Source of the DNA: Methylosinus sp. PW1
Lineage (GTDB): Bacteria > Pseudomonadota > Alphaproteobacteria > Rhizobiales > Beijerinckiaceae
Assembly (NCBI RefSeq): GCF_000745215.1
Contig: NZ_JQNK01000001.1
Span: 13,753 to 77,752 of the forward strand
Direction of reading: 5' to 3'
DNA: 64,000 nucleotides
Made by a program: the position numbers and the translations under genes. The notes beneath the pieces were generated by a model that was not told the origin of the DNA, did not search any database, and saw only the letters and a program-made list of their open reading frames with translations. How positions within the stretch are numbered: position 1 is the first letter of the stretch; the number at the start of each line of letters is the position of its first letter. This document shows, piece by piece, positions 9,437 through 17,184 of this stretch.

Positions 9437-9862
9437 TTTTTGGATTTCGATGATCGCCTCGGCGCGCTCCAGGCGTTTTGTCAGGAGCCTGTTCTCGCGC
9501 TGCAATTGCGCATGTTCGGCCGCCAACGGATTGGGCTCTACGACCTTGGGGCCGCGCTTGACAGGGCTCAGCGCTTCAAAGGCCCCGGCGGCGCGTTGGC
9601 GACGCCAGTCCGTCAGGGCCGATGAATAGAGCCCCTCGCGGCGTATGATCGCCCCGATGCCTCCAGGAACCCCAGCCGCGCGATCCGCTTCATCGAGGAT
9701 GCGCAATTTGTCTTTGGCCGTAAACGTGCGCCGACGCGGGCGAAGGACGAGTTCCGGCGACGCGGCGTCTGGCGCCGAAACAATCGTCGGCCTCCCGCCT
9801 TCCTCAGCTTCGGCGCCAGACGCCGCAAGAGTCTTTCCATCAGTGATAGGGCGCATAACCAT
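9437..9862 (-). pseudogene. IS3-family OrfA, cut by IS1111 insertion
   Basis: The protein begins with about 40 variable residues, then the helix-turn-helix core RTFTAKDKLRILDEAD and WRRQRAAGAFEAL, and a leucine-zipper region LAAEHAQLQRENRLLTKRLERAEAI. The gene should end IEIQKKVALLLG..., but the IS1111 pair is inserted in the run of A encoding KK; the last 17 residues lie on the far side at 6483-6435 and end in a TGATGG overlap with orfB. As it stands the frame runs on into IS1111 to 9311. Confidence 0.85.
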
Positions 9863-9943
9863 GGGATGTTTCGACCTCGGCCCTCAAGGGTAAACTCCCG
9901 CGGGGTGTTTGTCTCAACATCGTTGGCACGGAGGGGAATCGAG

Positions 9944-10960
9944 TCATGGAATGATCCGTGAAAATAAATCATCCCATTGCGCCCCAATGATGCGCATATC
10001 GAACAGTGAGCGCGCTCTTTCCCGAATGCGTTCGGCCATCGCAATTACTTCATCATCGCGCTCGTTGGCTTGCGCGATGAACTCGGCGGCCTGCTTCGGG
10101 GTGTCGTATATGAGAGCGTGCTTGTCGGACAGAAAACACGCGACCTCGTAGCGCTCTCGATGCCACCCATCAGCACGCTCCTGTAGCTCGGCTTCGATCA
10201 TCGATACCGAAGGCGCGATTATCGGAGCCCCGACAAGCATCGCCTCCATCAAATTCAGCGTGTATGAGGGACCTAACGTCCACACGAACAAATAGCATGA
10301 GCAGTTTTGAAATTCGTCCATCATCGCGTCAGCCGAAATCAATCCGCCCCAGTTCTGGATTCCTTCATTTCGAAAACCGAACAATCTGGCGTCATGTCCA
10401 GAAGTGACATTTATATACGTCCGAAGAGAAGGAACAGACGCCCAATCTCGATCCAGATAATTATTGTGGAACGTCAGCGGCTTACCGCCTCCTACCCATT
10501 GAGGATAACTCTCAATATCCTTAGCAAAATATATTACTGCATCAGTCTTTGCGAACCCAGAAAGGCCACACTCTTTTTCGCTATATCTAACGATACAGAC
10601 GTTGTTTTCAATTTCTTTCAATAGCCGTTCTAGTTCTTTATTGCTCTGGCCAATCGTGCGATAGATAACGGGCTTGCCGCGCAGGAATTCGTTATTCTGC
10701 ACAACCCATGACGTATCGTGGTTCACGATCACAACATCGAACAAATCGACGAACTCTTTGCTCATTCCAGCCGATGCTATCCATGCGTCAATTAGATCCT
10801 GTTGATAGAACTCGTCTCTACCAACCCTGAAATCCGTCGAGTTATATTTCGAATGGTACCACCCAATACTGAATACTTGATGCCCTCTGGACGTGAACAT
10901 ACGAAGATCGTCGAATTCGAGGACTTCGTGGATGGACTTATAAAGAATTCGAAGACCCAT
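9944..10960 (-). CDS. Glycosyltransferase, GT-B fold (family 1/4-like)
   Basis: A 338-residue protein starting MGLRILYKSIHEVLEF. The N-terminal half shows Rossmann-like strands, FDVVIVNHDTSWV and KPVIYRTIGQSN. The C-terminal half contains FVWTLGPSYTLNLMEAMLVGAPIIAP, the nucleotide-sugar-binding signature of GT4-type retaining glycosyltransferases in which the Glu (NLMEA) contacts the donor. There is no signal peptide. A+T content is higher than in the IS elements around it, as in other polysaccharide genes here. It probably adds a sugar to a surface polymer; the substrate cannot be read. The stop codon lies 16 bases from the IS3 end, so downstream partners were probably lost. Confidence 0.75.
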   Translation of the reverse strand: MGLRILYKSIHEVLEFDDLRMFTSRGHQVFSIGWYHSKYNSTDFRVGRDEFYQQDLIDAWIASAGMSKEFVDLFDVVIVNHDTSWVVQNNEFLRGKPVIYRTIGQSNKELERLLKEIENNVCIVRYSEKECGLSGFAKTDAVIYFAKDIESYPQWVGGGKPLTFHNNYLDRDWASVPSLRTYINVTSGHDARLFGFRNEGIQNWGGLISADAMMDEFQNCSCYLFVWTLGPSYTLNLMEAMLVGAPIIAPSVSMIEAELQERADGWHRERYEVACFLSDKHALIYDTPKQAAEFIAQANERDDEVIAMAERIRERARSLFDMRIIGAQWDDLFSRIIP

Positions 10961-11085
10961 GCTCTACCCCTTAAGCGGACAAGAAGCGACGTGCATTAGC
11001 ACATAGGCTATGCGGCCGCCAATGGTCGCTAAGTGGCGGATCGGCAAACCCTCCGAAACGGTCGTGCCCCACCGGCCAGGACCGT
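10961..11085. other. Short gene-free interval
   Basis: About 125 bases between the glycosyltransferase and an IS110 remnant. I see no gene; a promoter for the glycosyltransferase on the minus strand would have to lie here. Confidence 0.4.
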
Positions 11086-11340
11086 TCAACGCTCATTATT
11101 TGACGCCTGAACCGACTTCACGTAAATTGCAGGAATGAGGCGGACCTCATGGCCGAAGCCTTGCGCTACGCGACCCCAATAATGGCTCGTGGCGCAGGCT
11201 TCCATCGCGACGATGCAGGGCGTCTGCCCGCGCAAGAGCTGCTCGAGCTTCGAACGCGAAACTGTGCGATTGAATAGAACCGCCCCGCCGCGAACTGTTC
11301 CGCAGACGTGAAAGCTGCGCTTTGCCAAATCGATCGCCAA
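11086..11340 (-). pseudogene. IS110-family transposase N-terminal remnant
   Basis: Residues AIDLAKRSFHVCG, VSRSKLEQLL, VAMEACATSHYWGRVAQG and VRLIPAIYVK are nearly identical to the start of the degenerate IS110 gene at 63056-63829. The frame leaves the family after IYVK and stops 10 residues later. About 40 bases of upstream leader (11345-11390) also match the leader of the other copy, so both derive from one element. Confidence 0.8.
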
Positions 11341-11460
11341 GACAGCGCCCTACGACATCATACGACGCCGGTCGAAGGGGGCATCCACCCCATCAGTTCA
11401 TTCGCTTTTCCCTCGATTTTGGAAAAGCCGCCCAAAGGGTACGGATACATTTCATCTGGA

Positions 11461-11932
11461 TCATAGCAATTCGTGTATAATCACGCCATCAGGTACACTA
11501 TCCCGGTTTATTGTCACGCGATAGTCGGCAAAGCGACGGGCGGGCGGCAGATTATCGCCCCTGTTGTCGCAGATGTCATAGGCCTCAATGCCATTTTTGC
11601 GCTGCACGACCACGAGGGCAAACAGGTCATGCGCAGGTGCCCGGCCCAGGGCGTTGTCATGCTCGAAGGCGATAAGCTTTCGGGTCGCCATTTCGCCTCG
11701 GGCGGCAGAGCGATCGTGCTCGAACATGTTTCGTAATGCCTCCCAAAGGAAAGCGATGTCCGTTTCCGAGAAACCGGTGCGCTCGGCGAGTTTCGCAGAC
11801 ACAAAGCCATGCGCGCGATAGAGGCCATAAGGCACAATATGCTTCCGTCCCATTGTCCGGTTCTCAGTGCGCTGATCGTCAGAGGTGCCTTCCTTTTGCT
11901 TCTTCTTGTCCGCCTCGTTGGTGGCAGCCATC
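11461..11932 (-). pseudogene. cas7c: Type I-C CRISPR Cas7 (Csd2), C-terminal fragment
   Basis: In type I-C systems Cas7 forms the crRNA-binding backbone of Cascade. The fragment of about 155 residues contains TMGRKHIVPYGLYRAHGFVSAKLAE.., then FLWEALRNMFEHDRSAARGEM and RKLIAFEHDNALGRAPAH, which I recognise as the conserved C-terminal half of proteobacterial Csd2; it ends normally with VPDGVIIHELL. The N-terminal half is missing and the fragment joins an ISAs1 remnant at 11932. No cas3, cas5, cas8, cas4, cas1, cas2 or CRISPR repeats are visible in the window, so this is a relic of a lost system. Confidence 0.85.
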
Positions 11933-12023
11933 CAGGGCTGTGCAGTTCTTAACGAGCCCCTGCCATTTCGAGGGCAGCTCGGATATTGAGAGCGGCGCGC
12001 CATCTGGCGTTCTTGATGTTGTC
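11933..12023 (-). mobile_element. ISAs1 remnant (91 bp)
   Basis: This segment is the same as the left end of the ISAs1 element at 2392-2482, from CAGGGCTGTGCAGTTCTTAA inward, coding for the last residues of the transposase (NIKNARWRAALNIRAALEM). It joins a cas7 fragment on one side and a beheaded plasmid gene on the other, so it marks the site of a deletion next to an insertion. Confidence 0.9.
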
Positions 12024-12599
12024 CTCCTCGTCCCAATCTTCATCATAAACCAAACCAGAGTCGTCCCGCTTCAGAGGCGCCGGCTCGCTTCGCTCTATCA
12101 CGCGTGACGTTCGCGCCAGCAACTCGTCGATTTCGTCGAATTCTCCTGTGTGGATCGTCTCGCCGTCCTCCTCATCCAGCTCCCCACCCGCCGCGTCATC
12201 GCGCATTGCACGGCAGCCGGTCGTCGACTCACACGCCGCGCCGTTCGGTCTCCATGCGCCGCGCAGACCGGCAAGGCCCTCGGTCGTCAACGCCCACGCC
12301 GGTTCGCGATCAGCTATGCGACGGCGCGCGAGCAGAACGGCGTGGGCCCGCACGAGTTCGTGCGTCGGCGTGCGCACGTCCATCCCGGCGTCATGGAGCA
12401 CCAAGTCTTCGAGCTGCACGAATTCGCCCGCGCGCCACAAGGCCGCGCAGGCGTCGTGGAAATGCGCGCGAAGTACGAACGCCTCGGCGACGTGACTGGA
12501 ACGAAGCCGCTCGTCGAAGCGCGCGAGAGCGTCCGACGCGCTCTCGAAGGGCGTTTGCAGGCGCTCGAATGAAACCGAACTGGGAAGATCTAACCCCAT
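12024..12599 (-). pseudogene. DUF1612-type (RHE_PE00001 family) plasmid protein, N-terminal part
   Basis: The product starts MGLDLPSS and contains ASDALARFDERLRSS, FVLRAHFHDACAALWRAGE, LEDLVLHDAGMDVRTPTHE and RAHAVLLARRR, the conserved first half of a protein family found on many rhizobial repABC plasmids, usually near DUF1403 and scpB genes. The second half, with the helix-turn-helix, is replaced by the ISAs1 remnant; the frame runs on to 11949. Function of the family is unknown. The partner genes DUF1403 and scpB are intact at 20.9-22.7 kb. Confidence 0.75.
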
Positions 12600-12923
12600 T
12601 TTAATTCCGCGCGAATCAAGATTTATATCAAGGGATATCGAATATAACTTGAGTGATAGAAGATGCTATTTTCTCTTTCGCTGCCCGGATCGAAACGCGT
12701 CGCCGCGGCCGCCGGAAGCGAGCCTCAGAACGGCTCCGGAGACGAGCTTTCGGCTCACAAATCGACGAAAAGGGCTATTTTCCTGCGTTTCCCCGCTCGT
12801 CGCCCATGTCGAGGCGGCGAACTTCGGCCTTCGGATGCGTTTTCAAATGACCGATTATTGATATTAATCGAAATCGTAATTTCGATTTTAAGAGCCCATT
12901 GATAACATCACAGGCGATATGAT
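12600..12923. other. Intergenic region upstream of a toxin-antitoxin pair
   Basis: About 320 bases with no convincing gene. The right part is A+T-rich and carries the inverted repeat described at 12866-12887. Confidence 0.5.
12866..12887. promoter_or_regulatory. Candidate operator of the PIN toxin-antitoxin operon
   Basis: A perfect inverted repeat AATCGAAAT - CGTA - ATTTCGATT lies 36 bases before the first start codon of the toxin gene in an A+T-rich stretch. Toxin-antitoxin operons are usually autoregulated through such palindromes, so binding by the antitoxin is likely but inferred. Confidence 0.5.
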
Positions 12924-13358
12924 ATGTTTGCGGCAATGAGATTGGTTCTGGATACGAACGCCCTGATCGCAGCACTCCGAAGCCCAAGCGGAGCCTCTGC
13001 CGAGCTTCTCGAGCTTGCGCGTCGAGGACAGGTCCATCTCTTGGCCAGCGCCGCCCTCGCAATCGAATATGAGGCCGTGTGTCTGCGCGACGAACACCGC
13101 AAAGCGGCCGGCCTGTCGACGAAAGAGGTCGGTCAGTTTCTCGACGCGATCATCGATCTGATCGAACCGGTCGAAATTTGGTTCCTTTGGCGGCCGCAAT
13201 TGCGAGATCCGGGCGACGAGTTGGTGCTCGAGGCGGCTGTGAATGGGCGGGCCACGACAATCGTTACGTTCAATTTGCGGGACTTCGGACTTGTGCGAGA
13301 GCGCTTTGGGATCGACGTTCTGACGCCGAGAGATACGCTGATGAGGATAGTGCAATGA
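12924..13358 (+). CDS. PIN-domain toxin, type II toxin-antitoxin
   Basis: PIN-domain toxins are Mg-dependent ribonucleases. The 144-residue protein has LVLDTNALIAALRSPSGAS (first catalytic Asp) at its start, a central acidic region with EYEAV (Glu), and DPGDELVLEAAVNGRATTIVTFNLRDF with the remaining Asp residues, matching the PIN family often annotated as a putative toxin-antitoxin toxin component. The second ATG (12936, MRLVLDTN) is an equally good start. Its last codons overlap the next gene's ATG by four bases (ATGA); toxin first is the usual order of this subfamily. Confidence 0.85.
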   Translation: MFAAMRLVLDTNALIAALRSPSGASAELLELARRGQVHLLASAALAIEYEAVCLRDEHRKAAGLSTKEVGQFLDAIIDLIEPVEIWFLWRPQLRDPGDELVLEAAVNGRATTIVTFNLRDFGLVRERFGIDVLTPRDTLMRIVQ

Positions 13359-13630
13359 AAACCAAAACTGCCGCTTATGCTCTTCGGCTCCCCGCTTCGA
13401 TGAAGGCGGAAGCCGAAAAGATTGCCGCCGAGGATGGCACGAGCCTCAACCAATTCGTTGCTTCGGCGGTGGCCGAAAAGGTTTCGGCGTTACGGACGGC
13501 TCGCTATTTCGCGGAAAAGAAAGGCCGGACCGATTGGAGCGCCTTCGACCAGATCATGCGCCGCGAGGGCGGCGTTCCGCCGGTTGCGGACGACGAGATT
13601 CCTGAAGCTTATCGCGCGGCTCGCAAATAG
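13355..13630 (+). CDS. Ribbon-helix-helix antitoxin
   Basis: A 91-residue protein with an N-terminal RHH motif, AYALRLPASMKAEAEKIAAEDG followed by SLNQFVASAVAEKVSAL, the Arc/CopG-type DNA-binding fold, and a C-terminal tail of about 40 residues (TDWSAFDQIMRREGG) likely to wrap the toxin. It is translationally coupled to the upstream PIN toxin. It probably neutralises the toxin and represses the operon via the palindrome upstream. Confidence 0.8.
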   Translation: MKTKTAAYALRLPASMKAEAEKIAAEDGTSLNQFVASAVAEKVSALRTARYFAEKKGRTDWSAFDQIMRREGGVPPVADDEIPEAYRAARK

Positions 13631-13666
13631 TCCGTTGCTGATTTCGTCGGAAGGAGACCAGGGCGA

Positions 13667-14581
13667 ATGCCCCTGATCGGCTACGCCCGCGTCTCGACCG
13701 AGGATCAGGTCACGGACGCCCAGACCGATGTGCTGAAGGCGGCCGGCTGCGTCGAGATTTTTCGCGAGCATATGTCGGGAGCGAAAGCCTCGCGGCCGGA
13801 ACTGGCCAAGGCCCTTTCGCGCGTGCGCCGCGGCGACGTGCTGGTCGTCGCGCGGCTCGACCGCTTGGCCCGCTCGCTTTCGCATCTCTTGTCCGTGATC
13901 GCCGAGCTCGACGCCAAAGGCGCGCATTTCAAATCGCTCGCCGATCCCATCGACACGACGACCCCGCAAGGCCGGTTCGCCTTGCAGGTTCTCGGCGCCG
14001 TGGCCGAGTTGGAGCGCGCTTTGATCCGGGAGCGCACCAAGGACGGCCTGCGCGCCGCCAAGAAGCGCGGCCGCATCGGCGGCAATCCGAAGCTCCGCGC
14101 CGGAGACCCCGACGCCATCCAGCGCATCGTCGACGCCAAGGCGGCGAACTATTTCGAGCGCGTCAATCGAACGGCCGAACATTGGCTGCCGGTCGTCCGG
14201 CAAATGCGCCCGGATCACCGCTGGCAGGATGTCGTGCGCGTGCTCAACGCCAAGCGTGATGGCGTCAGCGGCGCTCCCCTGCCCCAATGGACCGTCGAGC
14301 GCCTGAAGCGCGCGGTCAAATGTTTCGTCGCCGAGGGTTTGATCGAGCCCCGCCTCCTTCATCAGGCCGCCAGCCGCAAGGTCAGCAGTGAGCGCCTCGT
14401 CACGCTCGTCGCCGGGATCAAACGGGCCAATCCCGATCTGACGCTCGCGCAAATCGGCGCGCAGCTCGAAGCCATGTATGAGCGTACGCCGCGTGGCGGA
14501 ACGCGCTGGGCGCCCTCCTCCGTCAAAAGCCTGCTCGACCGCGCCGAAAAGCTCCGGCTGCTCAGCGCCGAAACACTGTGA
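13667..14581 (+). CDS. Serine recombinase / resolvase
   Basis: The 304-residue protein starts LIGYARVSTEDQVTDAQTD with the catalytic serine in YARVSTEDQ, followed by VLVVARLDRLARSLSHLLS and the GRFALQVLGAVAELERALIRERTKDGL motif of the resolvase catalytic domain. It is longer than a Tn3 resolvase (about 185) because of a C-terminal extension of about 120 residues (WQDVVRVLNAKRDG..., LDRAEKL) that replaces the simple HTH. Convergent with repC and adjacent to it, it may resolve plasmid multimers. The start is preceded by GGAAGGAGACC. Confidence 0.85.
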   Translation: MPLIGYARVSTEDQVTDAQTDVLKAAGCVEIFREHMSGAKASRPELAKALSRVRRGDVLVVARLDRLARSLSHLLSVIAELDAKGAHFKSLADPIDTTTPQGRFALQVLGAVAELERALIRERTKDGLRAAKKRGRIGGNPKLRAGDPDAIQRIVDAKAANYFERVNRTAEHWLPVVRQMRPDHRWQDVVRVLNAKRDGVSGAPLPQWTVERLKRAVKCFVAEGLIEPRLLHQAASRKVSSERLVTLVAGIKRANPDLTLAQIGAQLEAMYERTPRGGTRWAPSSVKSLLDRAEKLRLLSAETL

Positions 14582-14622
14582 TCGAGCGGATTGCCGAGGC
14601 GCGTCCGAAAACACACCTCGCG

Positions 14623-15957
14623 TCACCCCGTTCTCTTGCGCTCTCGCGCCGCCTTCCCAGCCTTGCCGCGCAACAGGGCCATCAGCACCGGCCCGAGCGA
14701 GAACTCCCCGGCCCTCGCCTTTTCAGTCAGAACGCGGAGATAACCGCCAGCGCTCTTGATTTCATCGCCGCGTTGCAGGATCGCGGCGATGACGATCGAA
14801 GCATTCTGCTCGCCCAAGACGTCCAACGCCTGCGACCAGGCGTCTGGCGAAACGCCAAGCGCCGAGCGCACCGTCGCTGCGGCTGCAGCCAAGTCTCGCC
14901 ATGAGGAAATCTCGCCACCCGGACCGTAATCGACGATATCTGGACAGGCCTCCAGCACCATGCCGAGCGGATAGGCTCGAAACGCTGGCTTGGGATCGAT
15001 AGTCCGAGAGCCATCCGGGGAGGTTTCTGGCGCTCGAACGATCGGCTCCCTGCCCTCTTCGAGATTTGGCTGCGATGGATCGGCCCTGCCTTCTTGAAGG
15101 CTAGGTTCAAGATCAGAAATGTTTGTGGTTTGATTCTGTATGTGACGCTCAGTTTGAGACTCATTGCCGCTCATTTTCTGAGCTTTTATGTGAATTTCTA
15201 GTAGCTTGTGGATTTCGGCGGCCAGCTCCGCCAGCTCGCCGGCCAGAGCCTCCAGATCGGCGCGGGAAAGTCCCCGCCCATAGCGCCCCGAGAGCGCCGC
15301 ATAGCGCTGATGCGCGCCGTCCCAGTCGCCGGAAACGCTCTCCCCCAATCCCGTCTCGATCATTTTGACGATGTCGCGTCGGGTGAGCGTGATTTTTTCT
15401 CGCAGCAGCGCGATCGCCCGGTTCTCGGCCCGCACCTCCTCGGCGAGATTCTCGATTTCTTCAGCGCGCGCGACGAGCGGCGCGAGGTCGAAGCCGAAAG
15501 CGTCCTCTATGGCTCCCCCCTGCCCTTTCCGGGCGAAGCGTTTGCCGTTCGGAGAATCACGGCGGATGATCAGTCCGGCGTCGACGAGGCAGGCGAGATG
15601 CCGCCGCAGCGTCGCCGGCGCCATGCCATGAGCGCGGATCGAGAGTTCCTTGTTCGAGGGAAACACGACGATGCCGGCGCCGGCCGAGCCCGCCTCGGCG
15701 GACATCGAATCGATCTCCGGCAGACTGAGCGCTGTCTCCTGGTGAAAGCTCAGCAGCGCGTGCAATACGGATAGCGCGCGCTCGGTGACGCCGAGCGGCT
15801 CCTTGGCTTCGGTGAGCGCGCGAAACAGCCGCCATTTGTGCACGACGGTTTCGGACGCGCCCTGCTTTGCGGCGAAATTTTCGGTCGCGGTCTGGCTCGC
15901 CATCATGGCGAGCGACAACGGCCGCCGCCCGAAGGGCGTCGTTGGACGTGTCTGCAT
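14623..15957 (-). CDS. repC: Replication initiator RepC
   Basis: RepC is the essential initiator of repABC plasmids and binds the origin inside its own gene. The 444-residue protein has the typical N-terminal region (KWRLFRALTEAKEPLGVTERALSVLHALLSFH), a winged-helix region with IVVFPSNKELSIRAHGMAPATLRRHLACLVDAGLIIRRDSPNGKRFARK, a middle coiled segment and the C-terminal domain. Length is normal. It is the last gene of the operon and is separated from repB by 153 bases that hold the counter-transcribed RNA. The start ATG is preceded by AAAGGATC. Confidence 0.95.
   Translation of the reverse strand: MQTRPTTPFGRRPLSLAMMASQTATENFAAKQGASETVVHKWRLFRALTEAKEPLGVTERALSVLHALLSFHQETALSLPEIDSMSAEAGSAGAGIVVFPSNKELSIRAHGMAPATLRRHLACLVDAGLIIRRDSPNGKRFARKGQGGAIEDAFGFDLAPLVARAEEIENLAEEVRAENRAIALLREKITLTRRDIVKMIETGLGESVSGDWDGAHQRYAALSGRYGRGLSRADLEALAGELAELAAEIHKLLEIHIKAQKMSGNESQTERHIQNQTTNISDLEPSLQEGRADPSQPNLEEGREPIVRAPETSPDGSRTIDPKPAFRAYPLGMVLEACPDIVDYGPGGEISSWRDLAAAAATVRSALGVSPDAWSQALDVLGEQNASIVIAAILQRGDEIKSAGGYLRVLTEKARAGEFSLGPVLMALLRGKAGKAARERKRTG
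15105..15212. other. Candidate replication origin (A+T-rich stretch inside repC)
   Basis: In repABC plasmids the origin lies in a conserved A+T-rich part of repC. This is the only clearly A+T-rich stretch in the gene, encoding a polar linker (KAQKMSGNESQTERHIQNQTT) between the N-terminal and C-terminal domains. The call rests on composition and family knowledge. Confidence 0.5.
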
Positions 15958-16015
15958 GATCCTTTGCCTCGTTCAGGCAAAAGAAATCCGCTCGCCGATA
16001 TGGGCGCCAAAATGC

Positions 16016-16044
16016 TTGACAGCGATTCGCGGAAGTGTGATTCT
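16016..16044 (+). promoter_or_regulatory. Promoter of the ctRNA
   Basis: A perfect -35 TTGACA (16016-16021), 17-base spacer, and a -10 like GATTCT (16039-16044) on the strand opposite to repABC. A start around 16051 would give the small RNA described next. Confidence 0.75.
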
Positions 16045-16050
16045 CGGAGT

Positions 16051-16099
16051 GCTTAAATCAGAGAAAGGCTTCCGGGCGGCGACGTTCGGGGGCTTTTTT
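16051..16099 (+). ncRNA. Counter-transcribed RNA (incompatibility RNA) of repABC
   Basis: About 49 bases between the predicted start and the end of the terminator T-run, antisense to the repB-repC leader. In repABC plasmids an RNA of 50-60 bases in exactly this interval pairs with the repC leader and lowers RepC synthesis, setting copy number and incompatibility. Promoter, length, position and terminator all agree. Confidence 0.8.
16068..16099 (+). terminator. Intrinsic terminator of the ctRNA
   Basis: An 11-bp stem (GCTTCCGGGCG with CGTTCGGGGGC, including G-U pairs) closed by a GCGA tetraloop and followed by six T. In the sense direction the same hairpin would sit just upstream of repC. Confidence 0.85.
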
Positions 16100-16110
16100 C
16101 TTTTGCGGGG

Positions 16111-17106
16111 TCAATCTCCTGCTTCACTTGTGATCTTCGTCTCCTTGAACGCCCGGTAGAGTGCGTCGAGATTAGACGAGATATATCGGCCGAACTCACT
16201 CGCTTCTTTCGATTTGAGCGAGAGGCTGAAGCTGCTTCCGTTATTCCGGTAGCTTGCAGACACGGCCTTGCTTTCAGATTCCCAGCATGCCGGGTCGATC
16301 CTCCCGCGCGCAGACTTCCGTGGCTTGCGTCCGAGCGCCTGCAGTTGTGCGAGCAAAAAATTGAACCGCTCCATTGCGCCTTTGGAACGGAATTCGTCTG
16401 ACGCCACGACGACAATCGCCGCCTCCGCGGCCTTCGGCGACTTCACCTGCTTCTTGAGTTCTTCCCACCGGTCACGGCCAATGGCTTTGGCCGCGCCGAT
16501 TGCTTCGATCACGGGCACCGGAACCGTCTCCGCCACAGAAAGCATCCTCGACAGCAAGCTGTCGTCGATTGTCAGTGCGGATTTGATGGTCTCCTTCCGC
16601 TGCCCCATGTCGAGGAGCTTCTTGGCGAACAGCGCCTTTTCAATGAAAGACAAATTTGCTCGGGCCGTGTTCTCCTGACCTTGCGCTATGATATGCGCAA
16701 TATCCTCTAGGTTCTTGATCACCGCGCGAACAGGAATACCCAGCTCTTTAGCGACGCGCGCGCGACGGTGGCCAAACACGATCATGAAGCGACCCTTGCT
16801 CTGCGGATGGGGTCTCACAAGAATCGGCGTCGATTGTCCGTGCTCCCTGATCGCCTCGCGTAGATCGGCGAAATCCGTATCATCGTCTTCGATGCGATCC
16901 GCGACAAAAGAGCGATCCAGAACTGAGACATCAAGTTCGACGACTGTCTCCCCCGCCAGCATTTTCTTCGCGTTCTCGGCCATCTCATCGATCGAAAGCA
17001 TCATCGAGCGAGACGCTCCGCGAAGCGCATAATCATGCCGCGCGGCAACATCGGCCTTTGACGTCTCCGTCCCCGTGATAGTCGCCAAGAGGTTCTTACG
17101 GGCCAT
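16111..17106 (-). CDS. repB: Plasmid partition protein RepB (ParB family)
   Basis: RepB binds parS centromere sites and works with RepA in segregation. The 331-residue protein carries the ParB N-terminal domain: DLREAIREHGQSTPILVRPHP, RFMIVFGHRRARVAKELGIPVRAVIKN (box II with the GHRRxR CTPase motif), and the HTH region NTARANLSFIEKALFAKKLLD...LTIDDSLLSRMLSV. The C-terminal RepB/RNase-like region follows. It is preceded by 78 bases containing one copy of the 19-bp repeat shared with the repA upstream region. Confidence 0.95.
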   Translation of the reverse strand: MARKNLLATITGTETSKADVAARHDYALRGASRSMMLSIDEMAENAKKMLAGETVVELDVSVLDRSFVADRIEDDDTDFADLREAIREHGQSTPILVRPHPQSKGRFMIVFGHRRARVAKELGIPVRAVIKNLEDIAHIIAQGQENTARANLSFIEKALFAKKLLDMGQRKETIKSALTIDDSLLSRMLSVAETVPVPVIEAIGAAKAIGRDRWEELKKQVKSPKAAEAAIVVVASDEFRSKGAMERFNFLLAQLQALGRKPRKSARGRIDPACWESESKAVSASYRNNGSSFSLSLKSKEASEFGRYISSNLDALYRAFKETKITSEAGD

Positions 17107-17159
17107 ATCAGGCTCCTCTCCCTTGCGCTAATCTCTTGAGGAATTTAGCGGTTCGGCAA

Positions 17160-17178
17160 TTCTGCACGGCTGTCAAAA
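17160..17178. repeat. 19-bp repeat, parS-like, between repA and repB
   Basis: TTCTGCACGGCTGTCAAAA occurs here and again at 18581-18599, once on each side of repA. On the other strand the core reads CAGCCG, matching the centre (CNGCNG) of the parS consensus GTTNNCNGCNGNNAAC of repABC plasmids, but the outer arms do not fit. Its location is one of the usual places for parS. Confidence 0.5.
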
Positions 17179-17184
17179 TGACGA

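Larger units (their letters stand above)
2316..9928 (-). mobile_element. IS3-family element (locus 1) with nested insertions
   Basis: The ends are TGTCAACGATTTTGAGACAG (2316) and, on the other strand, TGCCAACGATGTTGAGACAA (ending 9928), an imperfect inverted repeat beginning with the TG typical of IS3 elements. The element reads on the minus strand, orfA (right) then orfB (left). It has been hit four times: ISAs1 in its left end, a group II intron in orfB, and two tandem IS1111-type elements in the A-run at the end of orfA. The related copy at 33672-38022 shows what the uninterrupted orfB looks like. Eight to ten flanking bases are shared by both copies on each side, so the exact ends are uncertain by that amount and no clear target duplication is seen. 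Confidence 0.8.

Noticed and set aside
11341..11460. CRISPR array next to the cas7 fragment
   Set aside because: The sequence is the leader of an IS110 remnant also found at 63876-63915; there are no direct repeats with spacers.
15130..15190. A+T-rich segment as a repeat array or CRISPR leader
   Set aside because: It lies in frame inside repC and encodes a polar linker; no regular repeats or spacers are present. Kept only as a candidate origin.
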